Shown here piece by piece: positions 34,326-43,628 of a stretch of 64,000 nucleotides of DNA. The stretch covers positions 1 to 64,000 of the forward strand of contig PAQG01000006.1 of assembly GCA_002709645.1 (NCBI GenBank), written 5' to 3'. The notes below the pieces were generated by a model, which saw only the letters and a list, made by a program, of their open reading frames with translations, had not been told where the DNA came from and ran no database searches. Made by a program: the position numbers and the translations under genes. The DNA is from Acidimicrobiaceae bacterium. Its GTDB lineage: Bacteria; Actinomycetota; Acidimicrobiia; Acidimicrobiales; UBA8592. How positions within the stretch are numbered: position 1 is the stretch's first letter; each line of letters opens with the position of its first letter.

Positions 34326-36380
34326 GTGACCGACATACTACTTTTGTGTCTCCTCGGAATTGGGATAGGAGGATTCTACGGAATTCTGGCAACCGGAATT
34401 GTTGTCGGCCACAAAGGTTCTGGCTTAATTAATCTTGACCAAGGTGCTTTAGCAATGTATCCGGCTTACACGTTTGTCACAATGCGTGAATCTGGCGATA
34501 TGTATTTCCCTTGGTTTGACTTCATCCCTGGCCCTATTGATATCCCATACAAATTAAGTCTTTCAGCAGAAGGTGCTGGAACAGTTCCAGCTTTTATAGC
34601 CGCAATGCTTATGTCACTTTTGTTAGGGATTGCTGTACAAACACTTATCTTTGGGCCTCTTCGGAACAAACCCGCAATTTCAAAGATAATCGGCTCTCTT
34701 GGAGCGCTGGTTTATCTAACTTCGCTTGCTAGCTACCAGTTTGGCTCGAAGTCAAAATCCATAGATGGGATACTCCCGGAAGGTACTTGGCGGAATCCAC
34801 TTGGTTTAGATGGGGGCATTGAATACAGCAGGATTCTTTTAGCTGCCATTGCTCTTGTCATAGGAGGTGGGCTTGCTCTTTACTATCGCAAGAGCAAGAT
34901 GGGTTTGTGTACACGCGCTATTGAGGACTCCGAAACTGGAGTCACACTTCTCAGTTATTCTGTCAATAAAATAGCGACGGTTAATTGGCTGATCTCAACG
35001 ACTATTACAGGGTTAGCAGGAATCCTAGCTCTTGATTTCGTTTCTCTTACTCCGACGCGTTATACCCTTTTCTTAGTACCGGCCTTAGGGGCTGCTTTAT
35101 TTGGGAATCTCACATCTCCATGGCTAGCTACATCCGGAGGGCTCTTACTAGGAATATTCCAATCTGGGGCAGCAGGTTTCACGTTGAAGGGGTGGTGGCC
35201 GGAGTGGATACCTAGTGAAGGTTTAAGACAAGCTATTCCTTTATTAGTTATTGTTGTCATCCAATTCACAAGAGGTCACAAGTTACCCGTACGTGGAGCT
35301 CGTTTCGCTGATAGACAGCCTAAAGCACCAATCCCCAAAAATTGGAAACGTCACTGCCTAGGAATAGTCTTATTTGCCTTTTGGGTTCTCATGACAGGTT
35401 CCTCAGTGACTCAAGGCCGTTTAATAACCAGTTCTATAGCTGCTATTCTTATGCTGTCCTCAGTTGTTGTTATTGGTTATCTAGGTCAATTATCACTAGC
35501 TAATTTGACTTTCGCCGGAGTCGCCGCTTACTTATCTTGTCGTTTTGCTGCTGATGGTTCTATTTATGGATTCAGCCCATTCCCTCTAGAAGGACCAGGC
35601 TTTCCTTCTCCTTTAGCCATGATCCTTGGAGTAATAATCGCAATTGGAGTAGGAATCTTGATTGCCATCCCCGCTGTTCGAATTAGGGGCCTCCAATTAG
35701 CAGTCGTTACTTTAGCCGGAGCGGTAGCAATAACCGAACTTATCATGGGAAATGAATCTCTAATTGGCAAAGGAGCACGATCGAATCTCTCAGTCCCTCC
35801 TCCAGAGTGGTTCGGCGTTGACATCACAGTTGATCCATCCATAAGCCGCGACCGGCCGACACTTATTATGTTTTGCTGTTTCTGGCTTCTTTTCTCAATC
35901 TTCGCAGTTGCCGGATTACGTAAAGGCATAACTGGAAGGAAATTTCTAGCCGTAAGAGCAAACGAAAAAGCTGCTAGTTCAGTTGGCGTAAATGTTTCCA
36001 ATGCAAAGCTATTGGGCTTCGGCATAGGTTCTGGTCTGGCAGGTATAGCTGGCGTTCTTACCGCATATCAGCAAACCGTTCTACAAATATCAACATGGGA
36101 TGCACTTGCTGGAATAGGAAATGTCTCTCTACTTTTCCTTGGAGGAGTGGGCCACATAGGTGGCGCTCTGGTTGGTGCTGCCATTACCCCCGCAGGAATT
36201 CTTTCTACTACTTCAAGCGAAGGGCAAATCCTCAGAACAACCAGTTCAGGTGCCCTTATGATAGCAATAGCTATTTTCAGGCCAGATGGTCTAGTCTCAT
36301 TAACTGAGCCTCTCAGAAAACAAATTTCTAAAACACGAGATTCTTTGAGGAGAGGCAAAGAGATAATAGAGAATCATTGA
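34326..36380 (+). CDS. Fused LivH-LivM ABC permease, orphan copy
   Basis: A 684-aa inner-membrane protein. The N-terminal half (1-~335) is LivH-like (RAIEDSETGVTLLSY as the ATPase-contact loop). The C-terminal half is LivM-like (RANEKAASSVGVNVSNAKLLGFG). One polypeptide thus forms both permease halves of a branched-chain-amino-acid-type importer. The start is GTG at 34326, since the ATG two bases earlier meets TGA at once. No ATPase or binding protein lies beside it; it may share LivG/LivF at 42.8-44.4 kb. The ligase start overlaps its end. Confidence 0.88.
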   Translation: MTDILLLCLLGIGIGGFYGILATGIVVGHKGSGLINLDQGALAMYPAYTFVTMRESGDMYFPWFDFIPGPIDIPYKLSLSAEGAGTVPAFIAAMLMSLLLGIAVQTLIFGPLRNKPAISKIIGSLGALVYLTSLASYQFGSKSKSIDGILPEGTWRNPLGLDGGIEYSRILLAAIALVIGGGLALYYRKSKMGLCTRAIEDSETGVTLLSYSVNKIATVNWLISTTITGLAGILALDFVSLTPTRYTLFLVPALGAALFGNLTSPWLATSGGLLLGIFQSGAAGFTLKGWWPEWIPSEGLRQAIPLLVIVVIQFTRGHKLPVRGARFADRQPKAPIPKNWKRHCLGIVLFAFWVLMTGSSVTQGRLITSSIAAILMLSSVVVIGYLGQLSLANLTFAGVAAYLSCRFAADGSIYGFSPFPLEGPGFPSPLAMILGVIIAIGVGILIAIPAVRIRGLQLAVVTLAGAVAITELIMGNESLIGKGARSNLSVPPPEWFGVDITVDPSISRDRPTLIMFCCFWLLFSIFAVAGLRKGITGRKFLAVRANEKAASSVGVNVSNAKLLGFGIGSGLAGIAGVLTAYQQTVLQISTWDALAGIGNVSLLFLGGVGHIGGALVGAAITPAGILSTTSSEGQILRTTSSGALMIAIAIFRPDGLVSLTEPLRKQISKTRDSLRRGKEIIENH

Positions 36381-36397
36381 ATCCTTGGAGAAGCCTT

Positions 36398-37933
36398 ATG
36401 CCAAAATTCGCAGAACAACAGTCAAAAAAAACACCATCTGCGATCGCGTTAACTGATCCTGAAAAATCTCTAACATGGGAACAAGTCAACGAAATACTTA
36501 ACAGAGCTGCAAATCTTATTCTTGACAGTGATCTTGGACCCAAAAGACGCGTGGCAGTCTTCGCCGAAAATGCTTCTGAGACTGCCCTAGCACACTTAGG
36601 GGCATTATTTGGTGGGTCCTCTTCTGTGCCAGTGAACTTCCATCTCACCGCCGACGAAGCCTGCTACATACTCAAAGATTCTGAAAGCCAGATCCTTTTC
36701 CTTGATAACAAAACAGCTGAACGTGGGATATTAGCTGCTGAAGAAGCGGGCGTAGAATTACTTATTGGGTGGAACTGTGAAAATTTCAGCAAAATTACCA
36801 ACTGGGAAGACTGGCTTAAAACTGGATCTCCAGACCCATCACCTGATGAAATAACGCCCCTTCCGAATCTTCTCTACACATCCGGAACAACTGGTCTTCC
36901 AAAAGGAACCGAATTACCACCGACAATGTTTGCAGGTGGTTCCACAATGACAGAACACATTAAAGGCCTTAGCCAAAGTGGCTTTGCCGAATTTGGGACC
37001 CATCTAGTCGTGGGACCCATGTACCACACAGGCCCGTTATCAGGAATGCGACTACTAACGCTCGGCATCCCATCAGTAATCCTTGGAAGATTTGATGCTG
37101 AGACAACATTAGCTGCCATAGAGAAACACAAGACTGAATCTGCGGTTATGGTTCCAACTCATTTTGTCCGCATGCTTGCTCTTCCAGAGGAAACAAAAAA
37201 GAAATATGACATTTCATCCATGAAATTTGCAGCACATACGGGGGCAAAATGTCCTGTTGACGTCATGAGAGCAATGATTGAGTGGTGGGGGCCAGTTTTT
37301 CGTGACGCATACGGAGCTAGTGAGGTAGGAACAGTATGTGCAATTACTAGCGAAGAGTGGATTAATCACCCTGGATCAGTTGGCAGAACAATTCCCCCTT
37401 TTAAAGCTTTAGTACTTGATGACAATTTAAAAGAACTCTCTCCCAACACTGAAGGGCGATTATTTTTCCAAGATTCAACAGGTCGGGGCATTATCTACCC
37501 GAACGATAAAGAAAAAACAGTTGCTGCAAACCCAAAACCTGGACTTTTCACTCTAGGGGAAATCGGTTACATCGACGAAGAAGGCTACGTATTCATTACA
37601 GATCGCTTCAGCGACATGGTTGTCTCAGGGGGAGTAAATTTGTACCCGGCCGAAGCAGAACAGATTCTGATTGAACACCCCGACATCACAGATGTTGGTT
37701 GTATAGGCGTACCACACCCTGACCTCGGTGAAGAGTTGAAAGCACTCATAACTATAAGCAACCTTGATGCGCCACCTGATCTAGCACAGATTGCTAACTG
37801 GTTACGAGAGAAACTTAGTCATTATAAATGCCCACGCTCATATGAGATTGTTTCAACACTCAATCGAAATACCATGGGTAAAATAAATAAAAGGAAGCTT
37901 CGGGATTCTTATCTCAATGGAGACTTAACGTGA
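36398..37933 (+). CDS. Acyl-CoA synthetase (AMP-binding)
   Basis: An ANL-superfamily ligase, 511 aa from 36398 (GGAG 7 nt upstream; a TTG at 36377 would overlap the permease). Motifs: YTSGTTGLPKG, YGASEVG, DRFSDMVVSGGVNLYPAE and the A10 lysine MGKINK. The usual TGD of motif A7 is LGE, a conservative swap at the ribose-binding Asp. It lies between the permease and a crotonase, so it likely activates the imported acid to its CoA ester. Confidence 0.9.
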   Translation: MPKFAEQQSKKTPSAIALTDPEKSLTWEQVNEILNRAANLILDSDLGPKRRVAVFAENASETALAHLGALFGGSSSVPVNFHLTADEACYILKDSESQILFLDNKTAERGILAAEEAGVELLIGWNCENFSKITNWEDWLKTGSPDPSPDEITPLPNLLYTSGTTGLPKGTELPPTMFAGGSTMTEHIKGLSQSGFAEFGTHLVVGPMYHTGPLSGMRLLTLGIPSVILGRFDAETTLAAIEKHKTESAVMVPTHFVRMLALPEETKKKYDISSMKFAAHTGAKCPVDVMRAMIEWWGPVFRDAYGASEVGTVCAITSEEWINHPGSVGRTIPPFKALVLDDNLKELSPNTEGRLFFQDSTGRGIIYPNDKEKTVAANPKPGLFTLGEIGYIDEEGYVFITDRFSDMVVSGGVNLYPAEAEQILIEHPDITDVGCIGVPHPDLGEELKALITISNLDAPPDLAQIANWLREKLSHYKCPRSYEIVSTLNRNTMGKINKRKLRDSYLNGDLT

Positions 37934-37969
37934 AAAAAATCGTACAATTTTCAAACCCAAAGGGAACTT

Positions 37970-38791
37970 GTGGAAAATAAGACAGTAATCATTGATGAAC
38001 CCGCAAACCGAATCCGAAGATTTACACTAAATCGACCTGAAAAACGAAATGCGCTAAATAATGAGATCCGAAATGAACTCTTTGATGGACTTCGGAAAGG
38101 AGATCAAGATAAAGAGATCTCTGTGATGATAATTCGCGGCTCAGGTGAAGCATTTTCGGCGGGATATGACCTTTCCCAACCAAATGACGCTGTTGAACGG
38201 TCAATAGCGAAAACTGATGGATGGTGGTCTAGGCACGTCGTAAATAACTGGTTTGAAATATGGGATATGTCAACTCCTGTCATCGCACAAGTCCATGGTT
38301 GGTGTCTCGCTGGCGGAACTGAGTTAGCTAATGCTTGCGACCTTATATACGTTGCTGAAGACGCTAAGATCGGTTATCCACCTGTTCGATTAATGTCTCC
38401 ACCTGATATGCAGTGGCAAACATGGATGATGGGTCTTCGCCGGGGTATGGAGGCTCTACTTACCGGAGATCATATGACAGGTATTGAAGCCGTGACATCA
38501 GGAATGGCTAATCGTTCATTTCCAGAAGCCAAACTAGATTCCGAAGTACTACAAATAGCTACTCGAATATCAAAAATACCAAACGACCTTCTCGCTCTAA
38601 ATAAACGTGCCGCCCACCGTGCAATGGAAGCTGCAGGTATTAGAAATGGGATCCGATCTACTGCTGATATTCAAGCTCTTGGATTCCACCAGCGTTCATC
38701 GAAAGAGTATATGGGACAACTCGGAAAACGAGATTTAAAAGATAGTCTGAGTGAACGCGACCGTGATTTTGGTGATTACCGAGAAGAATAG
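37970..38791 (+). CDS. Crotonase-family (enoyl-CoA hydratase/isomerase-like) protein
   Basis: A 273-aa crotonase-fold protein. Oxyanion segments FSAGYDLS and GWCLAGGTELANACD are present. The second catalytic Glu of hydratases is not seen (GYPPVRLMSPP), so the reaction may be isomerisation, C-C cleavage or thioester hydrolysis. It starts with GTG, with AAGGGA upstream. It is in the transport/activation run between the ligase and the substrate-binding protein. Confidence 0.82.
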   Translation: MENKTVIIDEPANRIRRFTLNRPEKRNALNNEIRNELFDGLRKGDQDKEISVMIIRGSGEAFSAGYDLSQPNDAVERSIAKTDGWWSRHVVNNWFEIWDMSTPVIAQVHGWCLAGGTELANACDLIYVAEDAKIGYPPVRLMSPPDMQWQTWMMGLRRGMEALLTGDHMTGIEAVTSGMANRSFPEAKLDSEVLQIATRISKIPNDLLALNKRAAHRAMEAAGIRNGIRSTADIQALGFHQRSSKEYMGQLGKRDLKDSLSERDRDFGDYREE

Positions 38792-38881
38792 AAAATCACA
38801 AAGTTTACGAAATGATTACTTTTCCCCAAAAATGTCAACTTTTAACTCGGAATCGGTTAGTTTGAACACTGGCTATGAACA

Positions 38882-38934
38882 GTGACGCTCGTCACAGATA
38901 AAGTTCATATCTAAGCACCCAACAAAAGTTGGGT
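38882..38934 (+). promoter_or_regulatory. Two hairpins in the leader of the substrate-binding protein gene
   Basis: GTGAC-GCTC-GTCAC (38882-38895) is a 5-bp palindrome that could be an operator. ACCCAAC-AAAA-GTTGGGT (38917-38934) is a perfect 7-bp stem with an A4 loop, 22 nt before the TTG start. The second could stabilise the mRNA or modulate translation of a highly expressed transporter gene. Confidence 0.4.
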
Positions 38935-38956
38935 TTGAAATAAAGGGGGAGGACCC

Positions 38957-40504
38957 TTGAGAAAAAGCAATTTATTAAAGCTTCTTTCTATTATCTTCGC
39001 TTTCGCTCTTATCGCAGGTGCCTGCGGTGGCGACGACGATGATAGTGGAAGTAGCAGTGATAGTAGTGCCTTAGATGACAGCTCTGAAGCAGAAGAAGAA
39101 GCACCTGCAGAAGAAGAAGCATCTGAGGAAGAAGAAGCAGAAGCACCTGCAGAAGAAGAAGCACCTGTAGAAGAAGAAATTCCATTGGGAGTAGTAGAAT
39201 GTACTGGTACTGCTGATGACTCAACCATGGGTGATGGTTCTTGTTTATGGGAGTCAATTGTTGATGGTGGCGCAGTAGCTGCTGATGAAAGTGCTGAGCC
39301 TATCCTTATCACGCTGGTGAATATTGAAGGTACCCCTGTTGGTTCCTTCCCAGAAATTCGTGAAGGTGCGGAAGCAGCTGTTCAGACAATCAACGAAACT
39401 ATGGGTGGTCTTAATGGGCGTCCATTTGAACTTGATTCCTGTGTACACGGGTTAGATCCAAACGAAGCAACTGCTTGTGCTAACGAGATTGCCGACGCGC
39501 AACCTAACTTGCACATTCAAGGTATTGACTTCTTCAACCCTGTGTTATGGCCAACGCTTGTTGGGGCTGGTCTTCCAGTTCTGCAAACCGTTCCGATCTT
39601 CATTGAGGACTTCGACACCGAAGGTATTCTCTCAACTGAAGGTGGATGTGTTTCTTCATTCCCAACAGCTATGGAATACGCAGTTGAAACTCTTGAAGCA
39701 GATAAGTTTGTAATTATCTACTCAAATACTGCTCCTGGTCTCGTATGTTACGCAGACACTGAAGAGCGTATGATTAAGCAACTTGAAAATGAAGGCAAGA
39801 TCGCTGACGGTGACTGGATTGGTGTCGTAGACGCTTCTGGTGACCCAACAGACAATGATGCTGTTGTTCAGCAAGTTATGGACTTCACATCTGGTGCTTC
39901 TAATGCCTGGGTATTCTTTGGTATTCAAGCTTCTGACTGTAACGAAATCATGTCAGCTCTAGCCGCTAACGGCTATGAGGGTGGTATCGCCACTTCTGGT
40001 GCTTGCCGTGACGATTCCGTTCTGGCGAACCCAGCTTCTGCTGGCGTTCACTTCGGAAGCAACCTCGGAATTCCAGAGCGTCCTGATCTGTGGTCTGACT
40101 ATAAAGTCAAGTACTACGAATGGCGTGAAGCTAGCCTTGACCGTTTCGGTCCTACCGTTCCGCAATCAGCTTTCATGGAAGTTGCACACGATGTTGTAAT
40201 TACTGGACTGTTGCAAATGATCATGTTTGGTGCACAAGGTGGGGACGTAGATAATGACCCTGCTGGTTTCATTGACTTCATGGCAACACAATCCAACATG
40301 CACCGCGCAGGTTCAGAAACACCACTTAACTGCACAACCAACTCAAGCGAATTCGTTTCAGTTTGTGCAAAGGACATGGGTTACTATGTCTGGAGTGGAC
40401 CTGGCGGACAGTTTGAATATGGACCTCTTGGACCTAACAACCTCGACTCTTCAGAACTTATTCTGCGAGCCGCGGAAGGTAATCCACGTCCAGCAGCAGG
40501 CTGA
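38957..40504 (+). CDS. LIV-type ABC transporter substrate-binding lipoprotein
   Basis: A 515-aa periplasmic-binding-type protein. The signal peptide (RKSNLLKLLSIIFAFAL) ends in a lipobox-like IAGAC, so it is likely a membrane-anchored lipoprotein. A linker of ~50 Asp/Ser/Glu/Ala/Pro residues follows. The folded domain begins near PILITLVNIEG (LivK/peripla_BP_6-like, with GGLNGRPFEL). The start is TTG with a strong GGGGGAGG site. A terminator-like hairpin follows. The ligand is not known; acid-activating neighbours suggest an organic acid. Confidence 0.9.
   Translation: MRKSNLLKLLSIIFAFALIAGACGGDDDDSGSSSDSSALDDSSEAEEEAPAEEEASEEEEAEAPAEEEAPVEEEIPLGVVECTGTADDSTMGDGSCLWESIVDGGAVAADESAEPILITLVNIEGTPVGSFPEIREGAEAAVQTINETMGGLNGRPFELDSCVHGLDPNEATACANEIADAQPNLHIQGIDFFNPVLWPTLVGAGLPVLQTVPIFIEDFDTEGILSTEGGCVSSFPTAMEYAVETLEADKFVIIYSNTAPGLVCYADTEERMIKQLENEGKIADGDWIGVVDASGDPTDNDAVVQQVMDFTSGASNAWVFFGIQASDCNEIMSALAANGYEGGIATSGACRDDSVLANPASAGVHFGSNLGIPERPDLWSDYKVKYYEWREASLDRFGPTVPQSAFMEVAHDVVITGLLQMIMFGAQGGDVDNDPAGFIDFMATQSNMHRAGSETPLNCTTNSSEFVSVCAKDMGYYVWSGPGGQFEYGPLGPNNLDSSELILRAAEGNPRPAAG
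39087..39180 (+). repeat. Short tandem-like repeats encoding the acidic linker
   Basis: Units close to GCACCTGCAGAAGAAGAAGC recur at 39101 and 39143, with a variant at 39161, encoding AP(A/V)EEE-type repeats. GAA/GCA-rich codons make the stretch prone to slippage, so linker length may vary between strains. Confidence 0.7.
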
Positions 40505-40541
40505 TACACGCATAAATTACTTAAATAAGTAAAAAATAGTG

Positions 40542-40577
40542 GCGGCGCAACTGAGAAGTTGCGCCGCTGCTGCTTTT
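40542..40577 (+). terminator. Rho-independent terminator or attenuator after the binding-protein gene
   Basis: A perfect 11-bp stem (GCGGCGCAACT, 40542-40552, with AGTTGCGCCGC, 40557-40567) closes a GAGA tetraloop and is followed by TGCTGCTTTT. An A-run lies just upstream. It stands between the binding protein and the permease of one transporter, so partial read-through would give more binding protein than permease. The T-run is short and interrupted. Confidence 0.8.
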
Positions 40578-40650
40578 CCGGCTATACAATAGTTCGTGTC
40601 TATACGGCTCAATATTGCCGGATGCGCTAATAAATTAGGGGGAAATATTA

Positions 40651-42807
40651 ATGTCAGCTTTTCTGGTGGCTTTAATTGCAGGTATCGGAGCTGGGGCTCT
40701 ATACGCCATGTTGGGCTCTGGAATCGTTGTCGCGTTCCGTGGTTCAGGAGTAATCAACTTTGGCCATGGGGCTGTAGCTGGCTATACCGCTTATTCCTTT
40801 GATGAACTTAGAGAAAGCGGAAGCCTATATTTACCTTGGTTTGATCCAATTCCAGAGTTTGGTTTCCTCCAAACACTTCGAATAAATAACCTCCCCGTTC
40901 GAATAGACATTTTCGATAATGTCACCTTGGCAGAGAAACCTAATCTTGCAATTACTTTCATAATATGTCTTCTAATGTCTGCATTCCTTGGCCTCCTCAT
41001 GCACTTTCTGGTTTTCAGACCTCTACGGAACTCCCCAACCCTAGGTAAAGTAATTGGCTCTATCGGTGTGTTTCTATATCTCAGCTCAATGTGCGCTGTT
41101 CACTTTGGCGGACAGAATCGCTATGACGAAGGATTCACCGGCTTTAACAGTACTTCTGGTGCTGTCAAAAACTTCCTTGGACTCGGTGGGACAATACCAA
41201 GATCGAATTTCTGGCTCTTCGGTGCAGCTATAGTAATGTGTGTTGCCGTTTGGGCGCTATACAGGTACTCAAGATTCGGGATAGCTACAAGAGCAGCTGA
41301 CGAAAATGAAAAAGGGGCTGCTCTTCTTGGTTACTCCCCCCAATTTCTCGCTGGTGCTAACTGGGTGCTCGCTTCAGTAACGGCTGGTGTCGCCGGAATT
41401 CTCTTCCTACACAAAACGCAACCAGCACAAATAGCTTTATTCGTTGTCGGCGGTTTAGGGGCAGCTCTATTCGGAAACCTCACTTCTATCCCCGGAGCTA
41501 CAATGGGTGGACTCATCATCGGTATGATCGCAAGCGGTGGAGTTGAGTTAACTACCAATAGTTGGTGGCCAGAGATAATCCCAGGTGATGGCGTAAGAAA
41601 CTTCATGCCGTTGCTAATCATTATTCTGGTCTTGTATTTCCGAGGTGACAAACTCCCTATCCGTGGATCCATCAGCATCGGAAGGCAACCTCGCGCCCCA
41701 ACAAGCACCAATGTAATTATTGGAGCTATCGCTGCACTTGGGATAGGTCTTCTCCTATCAAATATCTTCGTATCCAAATGGGAAGCTGTTCTAACAACAA
41801 CCATCATCGCTATCGTATTTATGTACAGCCTTACTGTATTAATTGGCTTCTTAGGGCAGATCTCATTAGTCCAATGGACCATTTCAGGACTAGCTGCATA
41901 CGTAATGATTCGACTGATGGCAGATGGAACCAAAATTCGAGAAACAGATTTTGTCACCAATACAGGATGGGGCTGGCCTACCGTCCTCGCATTTATTGCT
42001 GCCATTGCAGTCGCTGTAATTTTCGGACTCCTTGTAGGACTCCCAGCACTTAGAATTCGTGGCGTACAACTTGCTGTAGTTACCATCGCAGCCGTTATCG
42101 CAGTTGAAAGCCTTCTCCTAAGAAACCCTCCACTAATGGGTGATGGGTCAGTATCAGTTAACCCAACACCATCCCCTAATTGGTTTGGCCAATATGTTGG
42201 CGGCTTCAACCCCAATACAGCGAGAACAGATTACTGGAAATTCAGTCTCTTTATAATAATAATCGCCGGCTTAATTGGTGTCGGAGTAGCGAACTTGCGC
42301 CGTGGTCAAATAGGTAGACGCTTTCTAGCAATACGGGCTAACGAACGTGCAGCCGCTGCAGCAGGCATAAATGTTGCGAACATGAAACTTCTCGGATTTG
42401 GAATTTCATCCGGAATCGCAGCTATCGCCGGCTGCATGCTTGCTTATAAACTTCCAGGGCTCCAAACAGACCAATTTGAGATATTCGGTGGTTTGGCACT
42501 ACTTGCCTTTGCCTATTTAGGAGGAATCACAACTGTTTGGGGTGCCATTGTTGGTGGTTGCCTGATTGCAGGTGGTTTACTGCCTGAGTTCCTGGGAGTT
42601 CACTTCGAATCGGTCGATACTGGTCTTATTAACGCTGTGGGAGCAATCGGTCTAGTCGTAAACGCAAAAGTAACTAACGGAGAAGGAGTTGCTCTCCTAC
42701 AAACTGACCTTGCGAAAAATACTTTAGCTGCGTTGCGGCGAGAACCAGATGAAACTGAAGAAGCAGAAGAAAATTCAAATAACGACACCGAAGAGGTAAC
42801 AGCATGA
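40651..42807 (+). CDS. Fused LivH-LivM ABC permease
   Basis: A 718-aa inner-membrane permease with the LivH half (loop RAADENEKGAALLGYSPQF) fused to the LivM half (RANERAAAAAGINVANMKLLGFG). The C-terminal ~40 residues are charged (EETEEAEENSNNDTEE) and cytoplasmic. It resembles the orphan permease at 34326 throughout. The ATPase gene livG overlaps its stop by 4 nt. AGGGGGAAA precedes the ATG. Substrate type is inferred from neighbours only. Confidence 0.92.
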   Translation: MSAFLVALIAGIGAGALYAMLGSGIVVAFRGSGVINFGHGAVAGYTAYSFDELRESGSLYLPWFDPIPEFGFLQTLRINNLPVRIDIFDNVTLAEKPNLAITFIICLLMSAFLGLLMHFLVFRPLRNSPTLGKVIGSIGVFLYLSSMCAVHFGGQNRYDEGFTGFNSTSGAVKNFLGLGGTIPRSNFWLFGAAIVMCVAVWALYRYSRFGIATRAADENEKGAALLGYSPQFLAGANWVLASVTAGVAGILFLHKTQPAQIALFVVGGLGAALFGNLTSIPGATMGGLIIGMIASGGVELTTNSWWPEIIPGDGVRNFMPLLIIILVLYFRGDKLPIRGSISIGRQPRAPTSTNVIIGAIAALGIGLLLSNIFVSKWEAVLTTTIIAIVFMYSLTVLIGFLGQISLVQWTISGLAAYVMIRLMADGTKIRETDFVTNTGWGWPTVLAFIAAIAVAVIFGLLVGLPALRIRGVQLAVVTIAAVIAVESLLLRNPPLMGDGSVSVNPTPSPNWFGQYVGGFNPNTARTDYWKFSLFIIIIAGLIGVGVANLRRGQIGRRFLAIRANERAAAAAGINVANMKLLGFGISSGIAAIAGCMLAYKLPGLQTDQFEIFGGLALLAFAYLGGITTVWGAIVGGCLIAGGLLPEFLGVHFESVDTGLINAVGAIGLVVNAKVTNGEGVALLQTDLAKNTLAALRREPDETEEAEENSNNDTEEVTA

Positions 42808-43628
42808 CGAACATACTGGAAACAAACGACCTGACGGTAACATTTGGAGGGCTTAACGCTTGCGACCACGTTGACCTAGCAGTACCAACCGGAAAATTCG
42901 TTGGGCTAATCGGACCTAATGGTGCTGGAAAAACAACGTTTATTGATGCAATCACTGGATATGTTCCAACCTCAGATGGGAACGCTGTATTTGATGGTAA
43001 CGATATTGGCGAACTTAAGCCACACGAAAGAGCGCAGAGCGGATTGGTACGAACATTCCAATCGCTTGAACTCTTTGAAGATCTTACAGTCAGAGATAAT
43101 CTCCTCGTCGCCGCTTATCCCACACGGTGGTATACATTCATCGCAGACATGTTTCATTTATCTAGACAAGATAAAGAAATTGAGGAGCGCGTTAATTGGG
43201 CACTAAATATTATGGGACTCAACGACGTTAGCGATTCAATGCCAACTGACCTTAGTCATGGACGAAGAAAATTAGTTGGTGTTGCCAGGGCCTTAGCAGC
43301 AAAACCAAAACTTATCCTTCTTGATGAGCCTGCAGCTGGATTGGATACAGCGGAAAGCCAAACTCTCGGTGGACACCTTCGGGAATTTCTCAACCATGAT
43401 ATGTCTGTATTCCTTATCGACCACGACATGGGCCTAGTCCTCAGCGTATGTGATTTCATATATGTTCTTGACTTTGGCAAGATCATCGCATCTGGAACCC
43501 CTACAGAAATTAGAGAAAGCGCTGCCGTGAAAGCCGCTTACTTAGGTGAGGAAGCTGGAGAAATCCAGGTCCAAGAAGGTGAAAGAATGCGAAGCCAACA
43601 ACATGAGTCAGGGGAAGATAATGACTGA
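42804..43628 (+). CDS. livG: ABC transporter ATPase LivG-like
   Basis: A 274-aa ATPase with Walker A GPNGAGKTT (37-45), signature LSHGRRKLVGVARA (Ser-His in place of Ser-Gly), Walker B LILLDEPAAGLD, and the H-loop LIDHDM. The LivG-type insert (about 100-130, YPTRWYTFIADMFHL) is present. It overlaps the permease stop and runs 8 nt into the livF gene. It energises the LIV-type importer in the cytoplasm. Confidence 0.93.
   Translation: MTNILETNDLTVTFGGLNACDHVDLAVPTGKFVGLIGPNGAGKTTFIDAITGYVPTSDGNAVFDGNDIGELKPHERAQSGLVRTFQSLELFEDLTVRDNLLVAAYPTRWYTFIADMFHLSRQDKEIEERVNWALNIMGLNDVSDSMPTDLSHGRRKLVGVARALAAKPKLILLDEPAAGLDTAESQTLGGHLREFLNHDMSVFLIDHDMGLVLSVCDFIYVLDFGKIIASGTPTEIRESAAVKAAYLGEEAGEIQVQEGERMRSQQHESGEDND

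Noticed and set aside
38791-38957. A sigma-70 promoter for the binding-protein gene
   Set aside because: TTGAAC at 38862 and TATGAA at 38874 are only 6 nt apart; no pair with normal spacing was convincing.
39087-39180. Repeats as a CRISPR array
   Set aside because: The units are short, unevenly spaced, lie within a coding frame and encode a low-complexity linker; no cas genes are present.
41331-42215. 294-codon minus-strand ORF opposite the LivHM gene
   Set aside because: It is the antisense shadow of a well-supported permease and shows no protein-family features. The similar antisense ORF at 35564-36025 was rejected for the same reason.
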